DNA from: Mesorhabditis belari
Lineage: Eukaryota; Nematoda; Chromadorea; Rhabditida; Rhabditidae
NCBI GenBank assembly: GCA_958450365.1
Contig: CAUEEP010000727.1
Coordinates: forward strand, 1,307,501-1,371,500
Direction of reading: 5' to 3'
DNA length: 64,000 nt
This document shows positions 35,649-45,079 of the stretch, piece by piece. Positions within the stretch are counted from its first letter, which is position 1. Each line of letters opens with the position of its first letter. Both the position numbers and the translations under genes were made by a program. The notes beneath the pieces are model-generated. The model saw nothing but the letters and a program-made list of their open reading frames with translations, was not told the DNA's origin and did not search any database.

Positions 35649-38600
35649 TCAAAGACAATGAGTACAAAGACCGGTGATAGGATCAGGCGGTCCATCTGCT
35701 GCGCAATTCTTTCCGACCACTGAATCCTCTCCGCCCGCAAGATATGGGGTATAAGTTGAATTAGGCAAGTTGGGGCTGGAAAACATTTTCATGAAAAATG
35801 AGAATAAAATGAAAATAAAATGAAATCCACTTGCAGCAAGCCGGAAAGATCTGACAAAGCGCTGCGTATTGGCCAGGCATCTTTCGGTAAGCACATCCAA
35901 TGAGCTGCGCGTTTCCAGACATGACCTTTAAAGCTCGTGCCCAATAAATAACCTTTTTGTACTTACTGCGTACGCATAATTTTGATAGGTCCAGCTAGCG
36001 TTGTTTACATCCGTAAATCCATTCCACTGCCAGGATAAAGTACCGTACACCGACCAGTAACCATACCAAGACTCGTTCCAAGCTTTGTCAACTAAAAATG
36101 TGCATTTTCTGCCTGATCGTCAATAGGTAGATGACGGAAAATTGCAATATCTGGGTCAATTTCAATCGGATCTTTTCGATAGAAAATTTTCGGTCGAATA
36201 GATTCAAAACAAACAAAAAAATGCGATTGAAATTGACTGAGATATGGCGATTTTCCATTGTACACCTATTGACGATTACAAGGTAAATGTCTATTGTCAA
36301 TTAGAATGAGTTTTCACTAGACAGTTGTTTTTTTTTTCTTTCTTTTTTTGGTATCTTCACGGTTAACGGCGAGTGAACGATTATCGCCGGAGACCAACTT
36401 TTTTTTGACCAACTTTCGGCTTTATGAAGCACCTTAAACTGGTCAGATCAGGAAGTTTTACTAAGATTTAGATAGCTTAGAACGTAAACTTTCAGAAACT
36501 ATTTATTTCATCAAAAGTCATTGACAAAAACCCATCTAAAGTCGGGCTGCAAGTTGGTCAAAAGATCGGCCCGCACCGAGGATCGCTCCCGCCCGCCGTT
36601 AACCGTAAAGATCCCTTTTTTAGAAGCTACATTCACATACACATTTGCTGTGGTGTTGATGGGGTATCTGTTCTCTTCAACGGGTAAATCCCGTGCCCGA
36701 GGTCGACCAAATTATAAGGATTTGGCGGGAGTTGCGTTCCCCAGCCGACATTTGTCCAAGCGTCCAACCGAGCCGCTGCCGCGGTCGCATATTTGGGACT
36801 CCATCTCTAAGGTGGAGATAATCTCAGCGGTGAAAATGAGCAGGCTTGTTCCAAATGACGTCATGGGTCCGGGAGCATGCTTTAGAAGACATTATATGCT
36901 TTCTTGACGCTATAAAGTCACTGTATCCACACTTTAGAAAGCAGATAATGTCATCTAAAACGTGCTTCCGGGCCTATGACGCCATTTGGAAGAAGCCTGA
37001 AAATATAAAAGTAAATGCTATAACCAAACCCACTATCTGGCACATTCTCAATGATTTTGGCCACGTTTTTGTGTCTGGTGGGGTGCCCGGCTTAAATTTC
37101 ATTTCAAGGTTAGTAATCATCAACGAACATTGTGCTCATATTCATAGTCCCAAGTATAATTCGTCCACTTTTCTTTGCCAAGGGCCACATTTGAGCGAAA
37201 GTCATTGATCGTCTAAAAAGGAGTTAACCGAACGGCACCAATATCAAACCGATATAATTGAACTTTGAACAGCGGCTGGGAAAACGACTGAGGTTGGAGT
37301 AACTGTTAAAAGTTAAGAGTTAGCATAGCTCCACAGACGTAGTTGAAGACTTTAGCCTCAACCACACACCGTAGATGAATATCGTAAATACTGCAATACT
37401 GCACCTGTCTATGGGAGCGTTGCGTAGACTAAATTCACTTGTAAATTTACTCGCAAACCAACGCTCGGCTCTCGACACCAGTACGCTAAAAAAAGTGGCC
37501 AATAAGCCGATTTTTCATCATTGTTCTCTAAGCCCTGGTTAATGCTAAAACATATTTCTTATATCTCAAGCAAATCACCCATCCTTTCTACTTTAATTTG
37601 ATATCCAGGAGCGCAAAAACAAACGTATTGGTGCTGAGATATGAACGTTCATTTGAGAGTAAAGTTGGACTACGCGACACTCCTATAGGCGGGTACTATT
37701 GCAGTATTTAGTAGCTTAGTCTTGCTTCAGTCAGTTTACCACATAGACCGCTGGCCTGTAAGCACGACGATTCAGTTGGACACTTCGAACAAGTGACACC
37801 TTGGTTGTAGATCCTCTGCCCAACAATATTGCCACTGAAATGAAAAGTGCAGTACAGAGTTAAAATAGTCCCCCAAAAAATGGATCATTTCTTTTGGCCG
37901 CTAAAGAGTAAATTCTATTTTTTGCCCTTGCCCATTTCTATTTTGTACTTGATTCTGTCGCATTTCTCTCCAACTTGGCAAAAAAATTTGGGTTTTTCCA
38001 GAGTCTTTTCGTGACCCTCTGTTTCTTCTTGGTTCTAATTTTCCAGAGTCGAGTACCTCCTCGTATGCTTTGCGATGCTTTCGCGATGCTTTCGCAATGC
38101 TTTTGAATTTCTTGTATCACATAGCGTGCCCTTTTGCCATTTACGATAAACCTTATAAATGTTTTCGGTTTCTCTCAGCAAATCTCATCCCCGATTGAAC
38201 TCTGGAGAAGCTCCAATATTGTTCTTGTTAATTTTATTGTTAGACTTTCAAAGAGCAAGCGGTCGCTGGTTTAGAAGCCACTTTTCGGATGCGATCTGCT
38301 GAGGAATTGCTCGTAGGGCAGCTAGGATTTGGCTACTCCCGAGCCATTAAATCTCCAAAGAACGCACCGAACTGTACACAGTGAAGTATTGACAGACAAA
38401 TCTCAAACTAACGGTGGATAGTATTGACAAACAACGATTCTCCGTCCCGAGAAATTACCACATAGAACATACGCACATCCGATTGATTGTGTTGTGGACC
38501 ACGCCATCTAAACAAGCTTTTTCGTTTCGTTTCTGGGTCTTTAAATTGTGGTTCCGGGTCTTAAAATTGTGAAAAGCTATTGTTTGTATTGATATCTTGT

Positions 38601-40949
38601 CAAGATCGAGATTTTTAGGCATAGTTTTCGTTTTTAAACCCCTAGGATTCTTGATCGAAAACAAACGCAAACGTTCACTATTCTACCCACCAATTGACCA
38701 GCACTGGATCTTCATAATGACTATTCAAGCAAGAAACATTGAACCTGATTTTTGGTGGGCTCAAAAGAAACAAATGGAGCCATATGATTTGTAGCTCGAT
38801 ATTCACTCATTCACAATTCGAAAGTTTCTTCATCCGGCGCGACTAGACATGGCTAACCGCGACTAGACCTGGCTAACCCTAGACCTTCATCCGGCGCGAC
38901 TAGACATGGCTAACGACATTTTGCGCTTGCTCTCGTTTGGACAAACACATCGGCATACTGAAAGTTGTTAGCAAATTGAAACCTTTTTTTATCAGAAAGC
39001 CAATATTATTAGGTTCATTTTGATATCAAAAATTCAGCAAAATTCTTTAAAATAGCACCAAAAAAATGACATTAAACCTTGAAATTCCTAAACAGGGCCG
39101 GTTAAGTATTGATAATCATTTTCAGATACTTTTTGAGGATTTTTGTTCAATGTTTGTATCAAAATGTAGCTAATAAGCTAGGTTTTCAGATAGAAAATGT
39201 TTTCGATTTCTAGCAACTCTCAGTGCGCTGAGATGACTGGTAAAAACATGAAGCCTCGTTAACAAGTCGAGGTGTGACAATGTCTCTGGTTCAAGACATG
39301 GGAAAAGGAAATGGATTAACGTGGAGAAATGATAAAGAAAAGATCAAAGTTGGAGTCAAGAGTAGCAAGTTTGAATATATGTTTCACGGGAAATCGTCTT
39401 CTTCAAGATTTAATAAATGAACTGTAACTAATACGCTGAAATTTGGCCAGCACCAAAGAAAATTCGACTCTTAGCTAAAATCTAGGGCTTTGAACGGAAG
39501 GCCTATAGTCTTCGAAGCTTGACGACCCGTCAAAAGCCCCGAATTTGAGGCAAAAGCCTAAACCAAAAGCTCCAGATTTTACCCAAAAGCCGAAATTCAT
39601 TTAATGACATAGTTTAGAAACTTTGAATAAATTCATTCAATAATACAGTTTATCTTGATCTTCCTTCAGGCGCTTTTCACAATTAAAAGACCCGGATTCC
39701 CGAGAAGCAGCAGCTGTTTCATTGATTTAAGCTACAAAAAAATGATCAAGTTAGAATTTGAACGGTCAACGATTGCGTTTGCGTAGGCAGCTGCGCAGAA
39801 AATAAGTGCTAGTTCTAGAATTTCAAAATCGTTGTATCGTTTGTTACATCGAGAGTCGACTGGAATTAAATGTCACCACCTGTGTAGCGTGTGCTGTAGC
39901 AGCTGTAGTGACGTAGCCTTTGGGTCCATTCGTGAAAAACTGGTTAGCCCATGTGTTCACGGTCTTGTTGACCATGAGATCTTAAATCTTTTTTTTTTCT
40001 ACAAAATCATAAACAATAAAGCTCAATAAAATTGCCTATTGTATTTGGTGGATCTCCAGGAGCGACAGGCTGGATGTAGACATTTATCCCAGCACTTGAG
40101 ATTGCATTAGGGGGGCACGTTTCCGCATAGGTGGCTGCTTCAAGGACCAAAGTGTAGTTCCAAACCTAAAGGATTTTGTATAAACTTACCTGTACGGTTG
40201 TTTGCTTTTTTGCTCAACTGTTTTTTTTTAAAAATTTTATTTTCTTTCTTGTAATCTTGCTCGACTCACCAATTTTCTCATATTTGTAGCTTTGGCAAAA
40301 GTGAAGCCACTTTTCGCCTTGTAAAGCCCTCTGGCAAGATTGGAGCGAAAGACGTTGTGTCTCTAAATTATTAGCATACGATTAGAAAAACGAAGAATCT
40401 CTATATCTCTAATCTAAATTTTTCTTACGCACATTTAAGATCTGAGTTTGCTGAGCCCCGGTCAAGGGAATCAGCTCCCATGTCGATACACCTAGGGGAT
40501 TTTATAATAATAATATAGAAAAAAAAATTGTGTTACAATATACAATATCGTTATAATATACAATATCGTTATAATATACAATATCGTTATAATATACAAT
40601 ATCGTTACAATATACAATATCTTTACAATATACAATATCTTTACAATATACAATATCTTTACAATATACAATATCGTTACAATATATAATATCGTTATAA
40701 TATACAATATCGTTACAATATACAATATCTTTACAATATACAATATCGTTACAATATATAATATCGTTATAATATACAATATCGTTACAATATACAATAT
40801 CTTTACAATATACAATATCTTTACAATATACAATATCGTTACAATAAAATGCTACAATATTGACTGATCAAACAAAAAAAAGAGCCTCCATTTTCTATAG
40901 ATAAAATCAAACCGTTGACGAACAAGAATAACCACAAGAATTCGTGCAT
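35649..40949 (-). CDS. Secreted protein with two CAP (SCP/TAPS) domains
   Basis: The start MHEFLWLFLFVNG is a signal peptide; intron 1 then leads to STWELIPLTGAQQTQILN. Domain 1 shows RHNVFRSNLARG, WNYTLVLEAATYAETCP, TWANQFFTNGPKG..AHATQ and, at 37740-37835, the hinge-type end GNIVGQRIYNQGVTCSKCP. Domain 2 shows INDFRSNVALGK, LRWSPKYATAAAARL, DKAWNESWYGYW, QLIGCAYRKMPGQYAALCQI and the end GKNCAADGPPDPITGLCTHC. Two CAP domains in one chain are typical of nematode VAP-type secreted proteins. Exons for part of domain 1 (the IGC region) were not found between 37.8 and 39.8 kb, and two adjacent single-domain genes remain possible. Nearly every intron holds a repeat: MITEs at 36109, 36352, 36855 and 37385, and a minisatellite in intron 1. 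Confidence 0.7.
36109..36290. repeat. Foldback MITE, family 6
   Basis: The arms GATCGTCAATAGGTAGATGA..TCAATTTCAATCG and CGATTGAAATTGACTGAGAT..CCTATTGACGATT are imperfect inverted repeats in an intron of the CAP gene. Confidence 0.8.
36352..36612. repeat. Foldback MITE, family 7
   Basis: The left arm TCTTCACGGTTAACGGCGAG is matched by the right arm ending GCCGTTAACCGTAAAGAT. GACCAACTT near 36411 and AAGTTGGTC near 36551 pair inside. It lies in a CAP gene intron. Confidence 0.8.
36855..36990. repeat. Foldback MITE, family 8, nearly perfect hairpin
   Basis: Arms of about 54 bp, starting CCAAATGACGTCATGGGTCC and ending in its near-complement TATGACGCCATTTGG, surround a short loop. It lies in a CAP gene intron. 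Confidence 0.85.
37385..37710. repeat. Foldback MITE, family 3, copy 2
   Basis: The ends TAAATACTGCAATACTGCAC and ATTGCAGTATTTA and the internal GGAGCGTTGCGTAG match copies at 16015 and 57110. It lies in the intron between the two CAP domains. Confidence 0.8.
37840..39830. other. Long intron-like stretch of the CAP gene
   Basis: I found no CAP exon here although domain 1 needs one more. A short tandem repeat of GCGACTAGACATGGCTAAC lies at 38836-38913. A plus-strand frame ending PDFWWAQKKQMEPYDL (38720-38794) might be a transposase tail, but I could not place it in a family. Confidence 0.4.
40520..40850. repeat. Minisatellite (ATATACAATATCGTTAC)n in CAP gene intron 1
   Basis: About eighteen 17-bp units with GTTAT, GTTAC and CTTTAC variants lie here. 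The 113-codon minus frame made of YIVTIL and YIVKIL repeats is an artefact. Confidence 0.95.
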
Positions 40950-41623
40950 TTTTCCCCATAAAGCTCTAGGTCAAACGATTTAAATATGAAAAGGGCTCAA
41001 AAACGATCAACACCAAGTCAAAAGTGAATAAATTGAGAATTTGCGTGCCTTTTTGTTGAGGTTTTTCTGTCAAAAAAAAGAATCCTATTGTTAACCGAAC
41101 ACTCACTATCCCAAAAAGTTTAGTTAAAAAAAGTGTCACCAGAAATCCCAACAAAGCCAACAAAAGATGTTTGGAGCTCAAAAAAGATGTTTGGAGCTCT
41201 AAAATTTCGGTGCCGTGAATGAATCGTTGGAGTATATCGGGAATGTGCAGATGAGTTCACCGGGAGAGCTTTCTCTACAATCATTAGCGAATGTAGTTAT
41301 TCGATCAAAATCTACTTTGGCACTTATATACGAATAAATTATCTAGCAAGCCTTGTTCAAATTGTGGATAGTTATGGGTTATACTAGTGGAATATTACCC
41401 CCGCTAAACTAGCTAAGGTAAAAATTCTAATAGAATTCTAATAGAAGACCACCCCCCATGAACCCTCGAAATCGAGACTTTTTGAAACTTCTTTTTGGAT
41501 AGAATGGTAGATTTGGGTCCAGATAGAGACGCTTTTTTAGAAAAGTTTATTGGAGTTTATTTATTGGAGTTTATTTATTGGAATCTATGGAATTGACTCA
41601 TCACTTTGTGTTTCAGAGCAGAG

Positions 41624-41734
41624 TCAACTCCTTCAATAGCCAGACCACAAAGAGCACCGCCAGCTGATCGACAGAGACATTTATCTCCATCACCACAAAG
41701 AAGGAGAAGAGCAGATTCAGTTGCCGAATTTTAG
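41624..41734 (+). CDS. Possible last exon of an unknown plus-strand gene
   Basis: After a good acceptor (TTTGTGTTTCAG) the frame reads STPSIARPQRAPPADRQRH, then SPSPQRRRRADSVAEF and a stop. The Arg/Pro/Ser composition looks like a disordered tail. No upstream exon could be linked to it. Confidence 0.3.
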   Translation, partial: STPSIARPQRAPPADRQRHLSPSPQRRRRADSVAEF

Positions 41735-41923
41735 CTGTGGCGGTAAAATTGGAGACGTAAAATTCGAAACAAGAACCAACAAAAACTCACGCGCCAGCAC
41801 ACTATCTACGCTCGCATTTGAGGCAAGGCGTGCCAACCATATAAACCTACCGAAGTTGGGGCCAAATTTTGTGCCCGAGTAGTTAGAACACTCAAAAGCT
41901 ACCTTGAGTGCATCGATGAAATT

Positions 41924-42329
41924 AGACTTCGGAAAACAAAACTTAACCAAAACCAAAACCACCAAAACCATAACAAAACCAAAACCAAAACAAACCAAAA
42001 CCAAAACCAAAACTAACCAAAACTCGCCAATATCTCGCGACTGGGAGGAGCTAGCGAAAATCTGTTTGCAGATTTGAAATCAGCATCCAAAAATCTATCC
42101 CATAGGCTATTTTTTGTTTCGAAATTTCAAGGTCGTGTTTTGGTCCTTTTTTCGGCCGCGAGATTTTGTGGAGTGAGAAAAAGTGAAAGGTAAATTTGCA
42201 TTTTACAATTTTAAATTTACATGTTAATTTATATGCAAATTGAGTTTTGGTTTCTTTTGGTTTTGGTTTGTTTTGGTGTTTTGGTTTTGGTCTGTTTTGG
42301 TTTTGGTTTTGTTTGCCGAAGTCTAGATG
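41924..42329. repeat. Foldback element with CCAAAA/TTTTGG arms
   Basis: The ends TAGACTTCGGAAAACAAAAC and GTTTGCCGAAGTCTA are inverted. The left arm is mostly CCAAAA words and the right arm mostly TTTTGG words, so the whole can pair. The loop is about 200 bp. Confidence 0.8.
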
Positions 42330-42801
42330 AAATACCTTAATGAAGCTTGATAGATTAAAAGCGACGAAGAGACTATCGAAATCCGATTACAGCTTCGTGT
42401 ATTATCGAGGTTATCTATTGAGATTTCACTATATTTCAAGACTAGGAAGCTCCTTGTGTGCCCCACATACGTTTCGACTCTCCAGAGACGGAGCCAGAGC
42501 CAAACCCGTGCATCTCATCCAGAAACATCTCACCCAATGCAGCCAAAATCATCAATTTTTCGTCGTTCATTGTTAAATGAATGTCGTAAAGTTTTGGAAA
42601 AGAAATTGGTAATAAAATAACTCTAGTCGATAACTAAAAATCAGTTTTTCGTGATCGGTAATTTTATTAGCGTGTGTAAAAACTTTAGATTAAATTTCAA
42701 AAACTCATTTTGGTTTTTAAGGAAAGCAATTGCAATTTTCAGTGCAATTTTTGCAATTTTAAACTTCTACATCAACATGAAATAAATGGATATATATATG
42801 T

Positions 42802-42873
42802 TGTGTCCGATTTAGATTTCCGTCCGATTTAGATTCAATCTAAATCGGACGGAAATCTAAATCGGACACAACA
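42802..42873. repeat. Foldback MITE, family 4, copy 2
   Basis: A near-perfect palindrome of TTGTGTCCGATTTAGATTTC words sits in an ATATAT context. It is the short form of the element at 17056-17197. Confidence 0.9.
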
Positions 42874-42892
42874 TATATATAAGTTTACTTAC

Positions 42893-42980
42893 TAATCAAA
42901 AGCAAGCCAGTGATTGGGTAAAAGAGTTGATGCAGGTTTAACAAAGCGCCGAGTGACAGAATGGTCATTGAAGCGTCCGC
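42893..42980 (-). CDS. Possible isolated exon of a membrane protein
   Basis: Between an ATTCAG acceptor and a GTAAGT donor the minus strand reads ADASMTILSLGALLNL..LFYPITGLLLI, a likely membrane helix pair. No neighbouring exons could be joined, so it may be a relic. Confidence 0.3.
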
Positions 42981-43245
42981 CTGAATTTGAATCAAGGAGA
43001 GAATCGTGAATGGAGTGTGTTTCCTCTCAAGTAATAATGCAAAATAAGAAACGAACGAATTTTCTACAACGTGGACACTGAACAAGAATGCTTCTGATCC
43101 ACGTTTTAGAAAATAAGATTGTTTCCTATTTCGCACTATTACTCGAGAGGAACACACTCTAATCGTGATGATGTTGGGATAAAGGGTTTGATTCTTCGAA
43201 AGTTGCCCTGATGATACCTAACAAGGGAGAAAAAGGTGTGTTTGA

Positions 43246-43633
43246 TGGGGGTGGGACAAATGCGACCTTTTTTTTGCGCACCTGGACATTTGCGCACCTT
43301 TTTTTTGCTGGAAAAGGCCTTAGGAAAGGTCGTAGAGCTTCGAAAATGTTTCCATACTGGGGAATCGTATGCGTAGATTCCGAATTTCGACAAATCAAAG
43401 CAAATCAGACCTCGCTGACACGTTAAATTTGAGCTAAAAGGCAAAACTACGCAACTTAACGCTTTTCTGCAGTTTTTGCCTTTTAGCCCAAATTTGACGT
43501 GTCAGCGAGGTGTGATTTGTCGAAATTCGGAATCAACGCATACGATACCCTTCTATGAAAACATTTTTGAAGCTCTACGACCTTTCCTAAGGCCTTTTCC
43601 AGCAAAAAAAAAGGTCGCATTTGTCCCACCCCC
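43246..43633. mobile_element. hAT-type MITE, copy 3 (8-bp TSD GTGTTTGA)
   Basis: The ends GGGGGTGGGACAAATGCGAC and GTCGCATTTGTCCCACCCCC are inverted, and the flanks GTGTTTGA (43238-43245) and GTGTTTGA (43634-43641) match perfectly. The interior (AAGGCCTTAGGAAAGGTCGT and its complement) differs from copies 1 and 2, so this is a subfamily that shares only the ends. Confidence 0.9.
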
Positions 43634-43811
43634 GTGTTTGATACAAAATGCTTTGCTTTTGTCGAAATTACGCTAAAATGTCCACGCTTTAGCATGCGGC
43701 TTGCTGAAAACTGCTTTCTTGCATAAAAAGTGATGCGAGTTTTTTTGGGCTAAACAAAATTTCATGTTTTTGGCTTGAGAACACGCGCCAGACATCAGAA
43801 AACAATAATCA

Positions 43812-44090
43812 TCAGCTCGAATTTTGATATTGATATGGCGTGAATCCATGGTTGATTTTACAAGGACCCGTTGAACTTTTACACATCGCACGAAATTTCA
43901 CTTTGGGCTGCATAAAAAGAGGGCTGAAATTATCCTTACCGAAACACATAATTGATCCTCCGCCTGTTTTCACCGTAGGTTGCAAGTACTGGAGTTGATA
44001 TCGCTTTCCGATTAGACGTCGGATCAGATGATTTCGATTTACGAGTCGATTTACGAGATTTACGAGATATACGAGTAGGCATCGATGCAA
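43812..44090 (-). pseudogene. Relic of a Tc1-like transposase
   Basis: The minus frame contains YLQPTVKTGGGSIMCFG, which matches the conserved PTVKHGGGSVMVWG segment before the second catalytic Asp region of Tc1-type DDE transposases. The following residues no longer match well and no inverted terminal repeats were found. It appears to be a short decayed fragment. Confidence 0.6.
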
Positions 44091-44659
44091 TTAATTCATC
44101 AAGCACTTCTACAACTACACACAATGATCATCAACAAAAACTAGGCAAAAAAAAAGCACACCAAAAGAGGAAGTGATGTGAGCAAAAAGGTCATCAATCA
44201 AAAATAAACAATTTCGGTGAAAATGCTGCTCTCTTTTTCAAATATCTTTTTACAGAAAGTTTAAGATTAGTCAAGAAAGTGAAAAAAAAACGCTCAGGCT
44301 CAATACGATTGAGCAAAAAACGTTTTTCACAAAAACATCACAAAAAGTTTTTTGATTTCTTTCAAAAATTCTTTTTTTTAATCGTATTTTTTCTCGTTTT
44401 AAACTCCCCAATATTTTTTGTATTTTAAGAAAAGTTTTTATAAATGTTTGAGCTAACTAGAATGGAGAGTAGAGTTTATTTTTTTCTAAGCAGTTGGGTA
44501 TCACAAGCTCCCTTTTTTCCTATCCTAGCTGCTCTGGCAAGATAAACCGAATTTCATGAACAAATACACTAGGAGTAGAGTGGGAGAAAGCTTCATAGCT
44601 GAATGATGATTTAACTGGAAGTCACAGACTTAAACACTGCTAAACTAGCCGTTCTTTGG

Positions 44660-45000
44660 CGAGTTTGAGATTACAGCCTGGCTCGATCGGCAGTGTGTCG
44701 ACTCACTCATTTAAGGGTCGGGAGTTCAACTCTCTTGAGTTACCGACCATCTAGCTGGAGCTCACAGACTCGATTCCTGCCATTTGAGTCGCTCATAGCA
44801 AGTTTGAGATCTCAGCCCCAGATGGCTCAATCGGTAGAGGGTCAGCCTAGGGATCTAGGAAAAGGGTTTGACTCCCACAAGTGACTGACCCTCAAATTGG
44901 ATGTCACAGAATAAATTCCGTGATACTAGCCGCTCTATGATAAGTTTGAGATCTCAGGATGGCCAATTGTTAGAGTGTTAGCCTAGAGATCTTTTTTGCA
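44660..45000 (+). repeat. Cluster of tRNA-derived SINEs upstream of the channel gene
   Basis: Three tandem-like copies start near 44680, 44820 and 44955. Each has an A-box-like GGCTCGATCGGCAGTGTG or TGGCTCAATCGGTAGAGGG, a B-box-like GGGTTTGACTCCC or GGAGTTCAACTCT, and a shared tail with CTAGCTGGAGCTCACAGA. None folds as a full tRNA. Confidence 0.75.
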
Positions 45001-45079
45001 TTAGAAAATTGCTGCTTTTAATGCTTTCGAATTTTACTATTGCTTTTGGAAGTGCCATCATCATGAAATCTTTTAGTTA

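Noticed and set aside
40492..40833. 113-codon frame of YIVTIL repeats
   Set aside because: Translation of a 17-bp minisatellite in an intron of the CAP gene.
40000..41000. CRISPR-like array
   Set aside because: Repeats are contiguous without unique spacers and the DNA is eukaryotic.
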